DNA of 64,000 nt from Symbiodinium natans (lineage: Eukaryota > Sar > Dinophyceae > Suessiales > Symbiodiniaceae). This document shows, one piece after another, positions 23,040 through 34,422 of this stretch; position 1 is the stretch's first letter, and every line of letters starts with the position of its first letter. Where the stretch lies: the NCBI GenBank assembly GCA_905221605.1, contig CAJNDS010002526.1, positions 62,001 to 126,000 on the forward strand, written 5' to 3'. Made by a program: the position numbers and the translations under genes. Under the pieces are notes generated by a model. That model was not told the DNA's origin, searched no databases, and saw only the letters and a program-made list of their open reading frames with translations.

Positions 23040-23500
23040 AACTGTTGAAAAAACAGTCCCTTGTTTCTTGTTTTCGTTTCCTGTTTCATTGTGCGAGAAT
23101 CAAAGGGGGAAGTAGAAAATCATTCTTAATTCCACCCCTTCGTTTCTCGTTTTCGTTTCCTGTGTTTCATTGTTCGAGAATCAAAGGAGCGGGGAGTACA
23201 AAATCATTTTAAATTCCACCCATCATTTCTGTGTTTTTCGTTTCCTGTTTCGCTGTTCGAGAATCAGGGAGTAGAAAATCATTCTAAATTCCACACCCGT
23301 CGTTTCATGTTTTCCGTTCTTGTGTTTCATGGTTCGAGAATCAAGAAGTAGAGAGTAGAGACGTATTCCAAGAGTCAGAAGAGTCGAACTAGAAAAACAT
23401 TCTTACTTCCACCCCCTCGTTTGTTGTTTTCATTTCTTCTGTTTCATGGCTCGAAAACACAGGAGCAGAAGGTAGAGACTCATTGTAATTCCACCGCCTT
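23040..23500. repeat. Minisatellite of about 80-85 bp, five diverged copies
   Basis: Copies begin near 23056, 23139, 23222, 23298 and 23416. Each has TTTCGTTTCCTGTTTCAT-like sequence, then a box such as TGTTCGAGAATCA, then AGTAGAAAATCATTCT and a TTCCACCCC end. The fourth copy is longer, about 118 bases. A partial copy lies at 22998-23045. Confidence 0.9.
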
Positions 23501-23519
23501 CGTTTGCCCCTTCACCCCC

Positions 23520-24580
23520 CTTCAATTGCACTCTTATGGATGACCAATTAACGCAAGTGAAACCGCTGTTGTTGACATGCGAAGCTTGCGCTGACCGTGG
23601 TGTGCAGAACGGCAGCTTCATGCGTTGGTCCCCTGGTTGACATGTCGGGCTGAAACGCAAAAACGCATGTAACCGTCACGTAACCATGGAGCATTGTGTT
23701 TGACACAAGCAAGTTCTGCGTGTTGACCAATGTTGATGGCTGGAAGCATTGACACACGCTTTTGTGAGAGCTGCACATGTTTGCTTGTGCTCGTGAATAG
23801 TTCGCTTGGTCTGTCTACAAGCACTTGTGCGGCGACAGTCATACTAATGTGCCATTTGTTGCTTCGTGTAATCGTTTGTTTTTTTCGCATGACGGCCTGC
23901 CGTTGCGAATTTCGTTTCCGGGCTGATGCACGTCGGCGCCCAATTTGCAAATTGCATGACGGTGCGTTGAACTCGTTGTTGATCCTGTCATGAGGCAGGG
24001 TATGCCAACAACATTCTTGCGCCAGGAAGCCAACTGTTTCCTTGTCAGCTTTTGTAGCAAAAGCCGGACACAACGCTTCAAATAGACACGTTGACGCATT
24101 GAAGGACCGAAGCCCCCTGAACACATTGCCCGATTGCGCAGCTTACTCGTCGATGCTGAGGTGTGGTGGAAAGCACATCGCAAGCTTTATCAACAACAGC
24201 CCAACTCTGAGTGACCTGGCGTGCAGGCAGAGTTGCGACGACGGCGCCAACATCGATTGGAGCTTGAGAGTAGCAAGGTCCGGAGCAAAACATCATGGTC
24301 ACCAAGTTGTCATGCACATGATGCGATTACGCATGCCTTTGGTGGCCCTGTTTGACTTGTGGTCGACAAACTCATATTTTAAGCATACACGGTGAATCCA
24401 GACATGGTTGACCTTTGCACGCTCACGCTCACGGTCGGAGTTTGTGTTTTGCGTTCTGGTTCGTCACAACCTAATCCATCCTTGCAGTTTCTGCACTTGA
24501 TTCCGCAAAAGCACATCTCAATGAGTTGGGCGAACGCACATATCATAATGGCCGTTAGATACACTTTCAAGCACACTTTC
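23520..24580. other. No supportable gene
   Basis: A 168-codon minus-strand frame (23618-24124) overlaps plus-strand frames of similar quality. It has no motif I recognise and no flanking exons that fit in phase, so I do not call it a gene. Confidence 0.45.
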
Positions 24581-24588
24581 GTTGCGCT

Positions 24589-24990
24589 GAGTTGCCTTCG
24601 GCCGATCGGTCGGCTGACATCCATGTGGACGTGGAGCTGCCCGACGATCCGCCAGAGGAACTGGCAATGAAGGCAAAGCTGTAGATGCTGTAGTTTGGAG
24701 GGTGGGCACACTTTGTCAACTTGAGGCCTTTATCTGGTGTCTTTGCATTCCAGGCCATGGCAGCTCATCACGAGCCTCCTCCAGCAGCGTTGCATCGGCA
24801 TCTTGTTTTGGAAAGATATGGGTGAAACATGTTCAGCCCGTGTTTCTTGTTTCTCAGCATGCTGCCTTTTCTGGATGCGCAGGTTAGCCGTTGCTGTGAT
24901 GCTGTTGCTGGAGGCGCGACCTGAACTGAAATTGAAGAAATTTGAAGCCTCTTCTCATTGTGCGCCCAGAGGCCCCACTGCTCGTTGACC
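24589..24990 (+). CDS. Unknown protein, three phase-matched exons, partial
   Basis: Exons at about 24589-24672, 24754-24821 and 24883-about 24960 join without a frame break. The first intron is GC-AG (AAG before GC, CAG before GCC). The second is GT-AG and splits a Gly codon two bases plus one. The joined product reads VELPDDPPEELAMK, then AMAAHHEPPPAALHRHLVLE, then LAVAVMLLLEARPELKLKKF: acidic, then Pro/His-rich, then a Leu-rich helix. I do not recognise the family. The left end of exon 1 and what follows exon 3 are not resolved; the exon-like frame at 25358-25543 may belong to the same gene. The phase agreement over two introns is the main support. Confidence 0.5.
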
Positions 24991-25357
24991 TGGGAGATCA
25001 TCCCTTGCCTTGGCGGGTGCCATGGCGGAATCTCCAAGTCCTTCTGCGCAAGCCGTGTGAGGCCAGGCTTTCTCGCCTTGGACGCTTCGTACTCTGACTT
25101 TTGGATGGCCTCCCAAATTCACCAAACGGTTTCTGATAGGTGTGATAGTGAACTTCCAAAACGACCGTAAGGTAGGGTGTATGGGTTGGTTGGTGTTTTT
25201 GGTTCAGCGTCATCAAATTTCTTTGGATCGTTTCTTTAAGTGGATTCCTTGACAGGATCTGTTTGGGGTTTTGTGGAACTTTGGGTTCAGGTTTATCAAG
25301 GTCATGTCACCGCAGTTTAGTGTCGACGGTTGGGGTTTCCAGAAGGGCATGCGTTGA

Positions 25358-25543
25358 CGGAGGAAGTGGGAGGAAGATCAACGCGGGGTCAACCAGCCAT
25401 TCCGGTGGTTTGTGCCAAACAAAGCATTTGAACTGGATTGGGATGGAGGTGCCGTCTTGCGGTTTCATGTAACGACGCCTGCGGCAGAACCACCGTGCAG
25501 GGACATGCTGTCAGTCCTGTCGGCCCGACTTGAAACCCATTAA
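25358..25543 (+). CDS. Unknown protein, probable terminal exon
   Basis: Open frame of 61 codons ending in TAA, with protein-like composition, for example GVNQPFRWFVPNKAFELDWD and then GAVLRFHVTTPAAEPPC. A TGA lies just upstream in frame, so the exon must start within the frame by splicing. It is on the same strand as, and 400 bases downstream of, the three-exon candidate at 24.6-25 kb. Telomere-like CCCTAAACC units follow the stop (about 25553-25585). Function unknown. Confidence 0.4.
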   Translation, partial: RRKWEEDQRGVNQPFRWFVPNKAFELDWDGGAVLRFHVTTPAAEPPCRDMLSVLSARLETH

Positions 25544-26189
25544 CTCTGTTTAAAACCCTAAACCACAACCCCTCTAAACCCTAGTGGGTCCGTGACCCAA
25601 AGGGTCCATAGAATATTGTGTTTTTTTGTTCTTTGAAATTGGGCTTCGCAGAACGGTGAACGACAACAGGCAAAGTGGGAAGGGGCCGCAGCGCAAACTT
25701 CAGGGTAGCGGTTGCCAGCAGGACGGCCCTGAAGCGTACGGTCCTGAGCAGGAGGGAACTACGGTGACTGTCGCTTCACCCTGAAACCAAGACCTGTCTC
25801 CGGCAATCGTGATGCCCATTCGATGGCACAGAAATTGGCTAAGGCGGGTGGGTTCTACTCCAGCAAAAGGAAGGAAACGGGCTCGGCATGCAAGGATGGG
25901 AGAAAGTGTTTGCAAGCTTTTTTAAGACTTGCTGTTCGGTTTGGCGATCATGGAATTGGCTTCATAAGTGCGTGAGCTTGAACTGCAGGCCAGTCCTAAT
26001 CCAGAGTAAAGGGTGAGGAGTGGTAAAGATCACAATGCTTTCCGAGCCCGCATGTCGCAAAGTCAAGTCGGGAAAGGAATCATGAACACTGCTTTCCTTC
26101 CGTACTCTTTGTGCCCTTGCCAGATGCATTGATGAGTATCAGCCGCATGTCAGGAAGCTGCAGACGCAGCCAAAGCATCTCACGCGCCT

Positions 26190-27260
26190 ATGGTTTCCAT
26201 AGTGGCAGCTTTGCGCAGGCATCCGTTTGGACAGCGCTTGGCCAAACATGTTCATCGAATCTTGGCGGGTGATTTGCCCGTGACACGAGAGGAAGTACTG
26301 CAGGCAGACAAGCAGTGTGTATGCTTGTATGATTGGGTGCACGAAATGACCGCACCTTTGCTGAATCTTCCTGATTCCCAAAGTGCCTCGCCAGACTCAC
26401 CTACATTAGATGCAGCTGAATCGCAAGATGATCGCTCCGCAGCGGTTGTGGCTGTGTCCGAACAGGAGAAAGAGGTGGCACGATTACGACGCAAACTGCG
26501 TGAGGCTGAAAGATCGGAGCAAGCAGCGGCAGACTTTGCATCGGAGAATGATCCTGCGGGTGTACCCATTGAGGCATCCAGCAACCGAAATGAGAGTCCG
26601 GCTTCGCCAGAGCTTCCGGAGCTTCCAGAGGAGCTTCGAGAGGAGCTTGAAGTAACTGGACAGAAGTCTCTTCAGTATCGGCTGGAAGAGGTGAGTGTGC
26701 CTGCAACACAAGAGGCTGTTCTGCGCTCTCTTGTTAAGACTCTGCTCGAGCCACGTGCTGGCTCCAAGCGCTGTTTGGAAATTGTGGGTCATGCAGAAGA
26801 TCGGGAGGATGCAGAGATTGCAAAAGAAAGAGCAGAAGCAGCAAAGGCGTGGCTGCTGAGCTGCGGTGTTCCGCCTGAGCGTCTGATCGCTGTACGTTGG
26901 GAAGCAGGTGGTCCTTCTATCTGTCGGCGCACAGACCTTCGACTGCTGGAGCCAGTTGGTGCAGATTCTGCGATGCGGCAAAAAGCCGCGGAGCTCATGA
27001 AACGCATCTTTGCCGGCCGTGCCGGACTTGTTGAAGGAGAGGGGCCAAATTCCCGTGCTGAACAGTGTGGGACAAGTGGGAGTAACATGCCTGGTGACAC
27101 GAAAGAATGCCAAAAAGATATGGAGGCTGTGGCTGCGCAGCCCAGTTACAATTTGGAAGAAAGCTTCGATTCTGCCACTCAGCGTCGTCAACTTCGACTG
27201 GTCTTTCGGAAGGCTGCGGATTCATCAAAGTGTTTTAGAGCCATGAAGCAGGCCACGTAA
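26190..27260 (+). CDS. OmpA-like-domain protein with coiled coil
   Basis: 356-codon uninterrupted frame from ATG at 26190 to TAA. The frame stays open upstream to a TGA at 26133, so a spliced upstream start is possible. Residues about 41-52 (KQCVCLYDWVHEM) resemble a Cys-x-x-Leu-x-x-Trp-Val segment that I associate with dynein-stalk-like regions; this is a weak resemblance. Residues about 90-115 are a charged coiled coil (EQEKEVARLRRKLREAE). Residues about 162-253 look like an OmpA C-terminal peptidoglycan-binding-like domain: LEIVGHAEDREDAEIAKERA, then LLSCGVPPERLIAVRW, ending CRRTDLRLL where bacterial members have an Asn-Arg-Arg-Val type motif. Eukaryotic OmpA-like domains without peptidoglycan are common in dinoflagellates; the ligand is unknown. 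Longest credible single-exon gene in the window. Confidence 0.7.
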   Translation: MVSIVAALRRHPFGQRLAKHVHRILAGDLPVTREEVLQADKQCVCLYDWVHEMTAPLLNLPDSQSASPDSPTLDAAESQDDRSAAVVAVSEQEKEVARLRRKLREAERSEQAAADFASENDPAGVPIEASSNRNESPASPELPELPEELREELEVTGQKSLQYRLEEVSVPATQEAVLRSLVKTLLEPRAGSKRCLEIVGHAEDREDAEIAKERAEAAKAWLLSCGVPPERLIAVRWEAGGPSICRRTDLRLLEPVGADSAMRQKAAELMKRIFAGRAGLVEGEGPNSRAEQCGTSGSNMPGDTKECQKDMEAVAAQPSYNLEESFDSATQRRQLRLVFRKAADSSKCFRAMKQAT

Positions 27261-27317
27261 TCGGCTTCTTAATGCTACTTACATAGTCATTTGGAGTCAT
27301 TTGATCGTGAGTGCCCA

Positions 27318-27630
27318 GGAGACGTTGACTCCAACGGACGCAGTGTTGGAGGTTGGTTCTCGCACTGTGCGCTTGGGCAGCCTTGCTGGTGCATGGAAAG
27401 AGTTGGAGGCCACCAGGAAGCCAATATCGATAAAGAACTTCAGAGGTTGTAGTACATCAAGCCGAGTGTGCCAGGTGACGCTGCCGTTTGAGGTTAGATC
27501 GCTGGAGCAACCCGCAGCCGCTTGCCTATATACGCCATATCATGGCAAGCCAAGGGAAGGCTGCAGTTCACTTGGCAGGGAGCACAGAATAATGTCGTCG
27601 CGTAGTTGTTGATGAAGTGGAGTGAAGCTG
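27318..27630 (+). CDS. Possible exon(s) of unknown gene
   Basis: After a CCCAG acceptor-like site the frame reads TPTDAVLEVGSRTVRLGSLA, and then AWKELEATRKPISIKNF, which is protein-like. I cannot define its ends or join it with certainty to the frame at 28681-28914. It starts only about 60 bases after the OmpA-like stop. Confidence 0.25.
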
Positions 27631-28680
27631 TCTCAAATACACTATCGTGGTCTGGGTGTTTGTGTGGTGTGTGTTGTTTTTTCTCGAAGGCAAGGAAAAG
27701 AGCTTGGTTGTCTGCCGAGGCAAAATTTTCTAGACGAGCAGGCCGTGCTATGGTTGACCTTCATCCACATTGTCAGTCAGGTTTGTTGGTTTTTCCAATG
27801 CCCTTTCTGAGCGTAGTTGTGCAGCACATTCCGTCAGTGTAATGGTCTTCTACGGTGCTTTTGCTCCTTCCTGCAGGTACGTTGACGGTGCTTCTGACGG
27901 CGGCTCACGATTAGCAGCAAAAATGCAATTGATGAGCTGGTCTGGGGTCAATTGCTCGCAGCATCTTTCCAGGACACGCGCCACACACCTTGGAATCAAA
28001 CTCTGTGCATGCTTGTTAGCCGCTATGGCTTGAGAGCATAGCTGACCCAACGAGATGTGTAACAAACGCAGCACGGGCTTTGCATTTGATGTTGACTTTG
28101 CAGTTCGCCTTCACGCAGAACAGACATGCACTACATCGGGCCAGAGCCAGACCATCTCCCATAGATCTCCCTTCAGACATGGTGAAGTACTGTGAATGTG
28201 GACCTCAGGGAGAGAGAGACCTAACAAATCCCCATGGAGCGCTAGATGCTGCTTGATGAGAACAGCTGCGTGCTAAGCGCACTCTGAGACACGCATCCTC
28301 CCGCTGTTCTAGGAACAAAGAGAGGCGCATTTCCAGTCTATTAAGCTTTTTTGGATGTGTGAGAGCTAAATATGAAAATTGGGTAATTGCCAATGTTCCT
28401 ATCATCCTGCGTTGCTCTCCGGGTACTAGTTTGTCCACTCGTGCAGTATACAGTGTCAGTGCTAGTCAACGTGTGAATTTGATCAGGGTGCCACCTGGGC
28501 GTAAGTCGACAGTCCTTTAATTAGCCCCTGAAATACAATCCAGCCCCTCAACTTCGGGCCTGATGGGAGAGCAACACAAACAGGGATAACAGGGTGAAGG
28601 TACCCTCGAACCAAGCTACTTCAGCTTGGCACATATTTCGAGCCACTGTGTGCCTCCAACGTTGTTTTGTCTTTGAGGTC

Positions 28681-28914
28681 ATGAGCGCGCGGAGATCATT
28701 GCAACGACCGGGTGGACCTCTGAGTGTTGCAGCGCAGTTCTTCTGGGCCGACGGAACTTGTGTGGAAATTGAGGCGAAAGCGCCCTCGCCATCAGAGGCT
28801 GTGGGCACAGGCGAGCATCCTTTGTATGTAGAGTCACGTGGCAGCTTGCAATTGCTGGCACTCTTGGAACATCATGTGACTCTACGAGACCTTAGTTGGG
28901 TGCCGAATCGCTAG
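28681..28914 (+). CDS. Unknown protein, probable terminal exon
   Basis: 77 codons from an ATG at 28681 to a stop; an acceptor-like TTTGAG lies just before the ATG. Composition is protein-like (SVAAQFFWADGTCVEIEAK; LQLLALLEHHVTLRDLSW). No family recognised. It may be the last exon of a gene that starts around 27.3 kb. Confidence 0.35.
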   Translation: MSARRSLQRPGGPLSVAAQFFWADGTCVEIEAKAPSPSEAVGTGEHPLYVESRGSLQLLALLEHHVTLRDLSWVPNR

Positions 28915-28919
28915 ATGCA

Positions 28920-30130
28920 TGAAATACAAGCAACCTGTGCCAGAGAAGCCCTATTCTTACGTATCATGGCTAGTGGTGCTGCAAGTTTGCCCATCACACT
29001 CTGCTAAGAGTCAGGCCATCAGCGCATAAGGTAGCAAAAGTCCGGCGTTGTTCGTGTCTTTGCTTCTGCCTTTAAGTTAACGGACCAGGTGAGTGCAAGA
29101 CAGATCGTTTCCTGTATTTCCATTTTGCTTTTTGAACCAGAAATCCACAGGACAACCCCAAAAGTTTCATGTTTGTTTTCTTCTAGCTCCTGACTCCCAC
29201 ACGCAACAAAGATGATATGAATGAGAAAGTGTATGATAACCTTCTTCAATTATCTTCATATTGACCCCCCATGAAAAACCAGTAATTAATATGGGGCAGC
29301 GTAAACATCCAGCAACAGCCCCCGCTTATTCATTAAGATGTTACATAGAAATGAGAGATGAAAGTCCAGCAGAATCAGCAACTCCTGAACAGCCATGATT
29401 CCACGTAATTATGGATGGTTGAGAGAACCTGAGCCCTTAACGGAGAGCTGATGCCGGCCGAAGGACCATCAAATTGTCAGGCCGTAGATGCAACTAAGAG
29501 GAACGCTGGCAAAGTTGGTGAGCAGAAAAATGAGATTTTCAACATGGAAGGGGCAAGGTGAAAGCCTGAAAGCTTACTAGATAGCCCTCAACCCTGGAAA
29601 GATAAAAGGGAGTGGGGAAGCAGCTGGATCCTGACCCTGTTCGTTTTGCTGAAATGTGCGCTTTGTAGATCTTTGTAGTGCGGGACATTGCGAACCCTGC
29701 AGCACTTGGAGGTGCCTGACCCGGCCGACATTTGACTGGCACGGCATGTGCAAATCTTAATGAATTAAGCAGAGCGGATCAACTCTGCGACTCAGTTTTT
29801 CCATTGCTTTTGCATTTTGAGGGCTTTACAGCAGCAAGCACGCTTTGCGATGGAATGGCGAGCTGGAGCCGATGTAGCAAACAAACGCGGCACACATCGG
29901 ACCCTTCTGAATCTAGAACTGTTTCGAATATTCGACCATTCGGCAAGAACATGTTCGTTCATGAAAGAACTGATGGAACGTACCAATCCAGTGAGACAAT
30001 GGAGCGGGTCTCAAACTGTTCTCCTACTTCTAAGGAGCTGTGTTTGGGCTTGGATGCGGGCTGCAAGCTCGGCACAGCAAGCGGAAACTTAACAAAACCC
30101 GGGGACATGTGACAGGATTTGGGGCTTTAG
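28920..30130. other. No firm gene; one weak open frame at 29830-30092
   Basis: The plus-strand frame 29830-30092 reads FAMEWRAGADVANKRGTHRT and LELFRIFDHSARTCSFMKEL, which could be an exon, but a second plus-strand frame overlaps it with equal openness (29732-30112). I see nothing in 28920-29700. Confidence 0.35.
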
Positions 30131-30135
30131 ATGGC

Positions 30136-30177
30136 TTTAGGGTTTAGGGTTTAGGGTTTAGGGTTTAGGGTTTAGGG
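30136..30177. repeat. Perfect interstitial telomeric repeat (TTTAGGG)6
   Basis: Six perfect copies of TTTAGGG in G-rich-strand orientation, opposite to the array at 20364-20490. One degenerate copy precedes it. Confidence 0.98.
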
Positions 30178-30396
30178 AAGCATTCAAAACACAGTTTGGC
30201 AAATGACTTAGCAGGATTGCACGGGAAAAGTGTGGTGTTCACAATTTGCGTTCTCTCGGGATGTCTGTGAAGGCTGCATATTGCGGGTCTTACATGCCGG
30301 CATGACCTGGAGACTTAAGACGGCGGCTGAATCTAAATTGTGCATGGAGCACGATAACAGAAATGTTATTGTCATTGTGGTCTCCTGATTAGTGTG

Positions 30397-30640
30397 GGGG
30401 GAGGCCCCCCCCCCCCCCCCCCCCCCCAAACTAATTCCGCCCCCACAATAGTAAAAAAAAAAGGCACCACCAAACTAATTTTCGGCCCCGGGCCCCCCCT
30501 CCCCCCCCCCCGGCTCCTCTTCATTTCCTCTTGGCTCCTCTTCCCTCTCCTCTTCCTCTCTTCTTCCTCTCCTCTTCCTCTCCTCTTCATCTCCTCTTCC
30601 TCTCCTCTTCCTCTCCTCTTCCTCTCCTCTTCCTCTTAGG
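30397..30640. repeat. Poly-C runs and (TCCTCTTCC)n microsatellite
   Basis: A run of about 23 C near 30405-30427 and a second C-rich run at 30494-30510 are followed by a TCCTCTTCC / TCTCCTCTTCC array to 30636. The frames are Pro/Leu/Ser or Glu/Lys/Arg-rich and not genes. Confidence 0.93.
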
Positions 30641-30649
30641 TAACTAAGC

Positions 30650-33600
30650 TCAGGTAAGCTCAGATGAGCTCAGCTCATCTTCTTCTCTTTTTTCTTTCTT
30701 CCGAAACCCATGCCCGAAAAACTTTTCATTATAGTAGGGGGGCAGCCGAATCTTTGTCCCCTGAATTATTTTTGAAAACTTCTCATTGTTGAAGGGGTCC
30801 AGACTAATCAGGATATCACATTAACATTGAAAGAAGGCGCGAAATCCCCTTTGGATCTTCGTTCAGACCGAAACTTGAAAATCCGCCGCGCAGCCAATGC
30901 TGATGACACGCTTCAGCGACAACCAGCTGCTGAGCTACCTAGCGCTACATTTGTTCGCTTTCTGACGCCGCCATCCCCTTCGCTCCGATGAAATGTTGAT
31001 GCTTTGGCGACAAACCTTCAGGGACTCGCATCAGACTGTCTTGGCATGTCCTGGCTTTGATTTAGGAGTCGCTTTCAGACTGGTGGGCCTGCTACGCCGA
31101 CAAACTGGAAGGCCAATGCCTCAGAATGTGCTCAAGCAAGTCAGATGAATGAATAGCAGCGAAAACCAATATCAAGGAATCAAGGAGCCTGTTCAGAAAC
31201 AGATAGAGCTTGAATGAGAAACGACAGACCAGCAGAACCAGGGTTCCATGTGCTACGAGTCGCCTTGGGAAGCTCTTCGGGGGCGATTCTTGTGAGCAGG
31301 ATTGAGCTTGATTGAGTCTGTGTTGCTTCTGAAAGTGCAATGACTCTTGTGCGGCAATCCAACGATTTCAAATGTTCCAACATGTTCCAACAGTTCGGCT
31401 CTGAAGCTCCTGAGTCTCTGATTGCCCTGGTTCTCGGCTAGCCCATCGCTTTGGAAGTGAATTCCTCGAGTGAGGTTTGCGTCGTTTGATTCAGCAAACA
31501 AACCGCAAGAATATCAGTTTGCAGGTTGCTTGTGCCTTGGAAGAGCCAGAATGGTGATATTGTCTAAAGATGCAGATTCTGGCAGATCCAGACCCTAAGT
31601 GATCAGCCGCTGAATGTGACTTGCACTACGTTTGTTGTCTTTGCTATTTGTGGCGAATTGGCCTGAACATCCGCGCTTTGTTGGCATTTGTTGGCAAGTT
31701 GTGAGCGAAAGCTGTGATGTTGCTCCGATCAAGGTGGGGCTGCCGAGAGGACAGCGGAGGAGAGCGACGGACTTTGTCATGTGTGTCTGAGCCTCGAGTG
31801 GATTCAACGTAAGCTTCAGGCCAGGAATTGCTCTATTGCAAATCAGTGCGCGCCCACCGTCTAGGCTCCACCTTCACGGGATGTTTCCTCTTCATTGCCT
31901 TGCTGGGCCTTTTGCAAGAGCGCTTCTTGTCGAGCTTCGGTAGCCTGGTTGCAGTGTACACATTGGTTGGATGTCCTCTGTCAAACACTTGGCTTGTGCT
32001 TTGTCCTTCAATTTTGGCTGCTTGGTTTTGAGGTGACTCGGATCAGGCCGGATGCATAGAGCACCGCTGCAGCTTCGCAAAGTTGCAATTTCCGGCAATT
32101 TCCCAAACCCAGAGGCGCAGGCGCCGCTGTTGAATGCTGCCTGGGGGGCTGCTGCTGTTCAGGCGCAAAGTCCATTTTTTGTGTCAGAACCTGCGAGTGG
32201 TGCAGTACGCCACACTGCAGGCGTTTCACTTGGGGCAAGTCACTGGTGCACGGGTGTTTGTTTCAAGACAGACACAGGTGCCGAATTCTGCCCGCAAACT
32301 TTGAGAGGTCTTTAGCTCGTGGCAGCATCCGGGTGCTCAGCCCCGGAGTGTCCTCCTGGGCAACCTCCTAGGCCGGGTGGTAAATGCATCGTATAATGTT
32401 ATATGCCAGTGGTTTTGTGCATGAGCGCGCACCATCTCCGTTGCCAGCTCTGAGGCTCTGTTACAAACTTTGTTGTTCTCGCTAACCCCTTGGACAAACT
32501 GCTCAGCACGTGTTTTTGGCATCCTCAAGCTCAGCAACTTACCGCGTGCCATGCATAAGAGCACTTGCTCTTGGACAGTCTGCACACCCCGCCTTGAACC
32601 TCGCCACCCCCGACACCCCCCCTTCCTTGCCCTGCCCCAAATCCTGGCCCCCCGTTTCCCTCACGCCCTCATTTCAGAAGCATTTGTCAATGTATCGTTC
32701 ACTGTATCCGCTTGTCACCTTCCTGAAGGGGAAGGGGTTTCACAATTCGGTCCACATCCGTGTGCACAGGCAGCTGTGCGGGCCTGATCAAGCTGCTGCC
32801 AGTGAGCCTGGAACTTCAGGTGGGATGCGGTGCGCCAACGAAACGATGCATTGCCTCTCACAGTTTTAGTTTCGCAGGACCGTGTTCAAGACTGAACGTT
32901 GCTTCGTGAGTGATCTGTCCATGTGGTCTGAGATTCCGGTCCGCAGGCGGTTGCCTGTGTTGGAAGGCTTTAAGGCCGATGGCCGTATGTGCGAGGTCGA
33001 CATAACGAAACGGCCGGCAAACAAGACATCACATGAATGAAGAGCCAGAGCTGAGATTGCAGGAACAGTCGTATGGCCAAAGTCGTCCTTGCTCGTGGCA
33101 TGCGGTCGGGGGCTGTCGGGTGCTGCCACGTGCTGTCGCGTGCTGGAAGACAGAGGAAAGCGCCATCTGCGTGCAAGAAACACGAACTAGATATACACTC
33201 CCGGGCAATCTTGCACAATACCACACCAACACAACCACGACGGGGGCTCTTACTTGGTCCTATGGTCTGGCCGTTGTTTTTGCGTTCTCTCTTAACGCAG
33301 TTTGATGCGAGTCACAGTTGGTGCAAACTTACCAACACTTCATGAGAGATTTTGAGGGCAGGGCGGTGTTTTCAATTTTGAGCAGCTCCTCTATGCAAAG
33401 GCACTCCGGTCACGTGGCTTTCGTGACTCGTTGAAATCCTTGAAATCCTTGAAGCACCCGCGATGAAGACATGCTGCCCGCATGTCGTGGAGCGTCCACG
33501 CTAGTGAGGCGCAGAGGACCGCACAACATGAACTTGAAGTCTGTTGCAAGATCCCCGCGCCCCTGGGCACGTCTCAACAAATTGTGCATCCCTAGCATGA

Positions 33601-33980
33601 AGCCAGCATGAAGCAAGCATGACTGAGAAGAAGGGCTCCCCAGCTTGTAGAGAGACCATGATGCGAAGCATGCGAAGCCTCCCAGATGTGTTGTCCGTGG
33701 ATTTGCACGTTTAGCAGAACAATGACAGAAGACAAATCCAGCACGGGCCAAGCCCAAGCCCAGCGCCCAAGCGAGTGAAGAGTGCGTATGTGTGTCGGCA
33801 CTTGTTGTACTCCAACTACACTGCGAGGTTGCCCTGGCCGTTGCTACCACCGTCGCCGCGCAAGAGCTGAGCGGGTCGGTTCATCCAGCAGGACAGGGAC
33901 AATTAGGGGGCAAATCCTTGTGGAAATTACTTATATGAAGTACTGAGCACAGTAGTGCGGTACTTTTTCGGCCGTCTATT
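30650..33980. other. No supportable gene
   Basis: The open frames are short and overlap in several frames, with no domain motif or consistent splice phases seen. 32052-32315 on the plus strand is mildly protein-like (NFPNPEAQAPLLNAAW) but stands alone. Confidence 0.45.
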
Positions 33981-33992
33981 TGAGAGCTGCAG

Positions 33993-34082
33993 GTGCTGCC
34001 AATGCAGTCATCTTTGTTGAGGTTGCGGACTCGGCAGTCCGCAAACTGGTTCAGATGCATGGTATGCTGTATGGTGTGCAGG
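33993..34082 (+). CDS. Possible RRM-like exon
   Basis: Exon bounded by GCAG before and G/GTAAG after. It reads NAVIFVEVADSAVRKLVQMH followed by GMLYGVQG, which resembles the second half of an RNA-recognition motif (aromatic FVEV strand, helix, then Gly loop and strand). Only this part is visible; the first RNP strand is not found upstream. A frame 400-700 bases downstream (34423-34818) has an Arg/Ser-type patch. RNA binding is inference. Confidence 0.35.
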
Positions 34083-34422
34083 GTAAGCCTGGGGTAACCA
34101 TGGAGATTTGCCGGTTTCAGAGAGCAGCCCAGACCGTGCTCGGTTGTTTAAGGCTCAGACGTGCTCTTGGCCACACTTTACTTTCATGTTCCTTGGCAAT
34201 GCAAATCGGTGCTTATCCATTGTGCATGGTAAGAACGCCGTAGGGAACTTGACGCAATCGTGGGGGTGCGAAGCGCGCAGCCTTGAATGCGGTGGTCTAG
34301 TGTTGTGCTGACAGGTGCGGAAGCGCCGCGGTGCTTCTCATTGTGGCTTCCCTCTTGGAGTTCAGGAACTGCTTCACGCTGCTCATGCATGGACTATCAT
34401 GGACTGATAGAGATGGCAGGGC

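Noticed and set aside
23618-24124. 168-codon minus-strand frame
   Set aside because: It has no motif, overlaps opposite-strand frames of similar length, and its composition is not distinctive.
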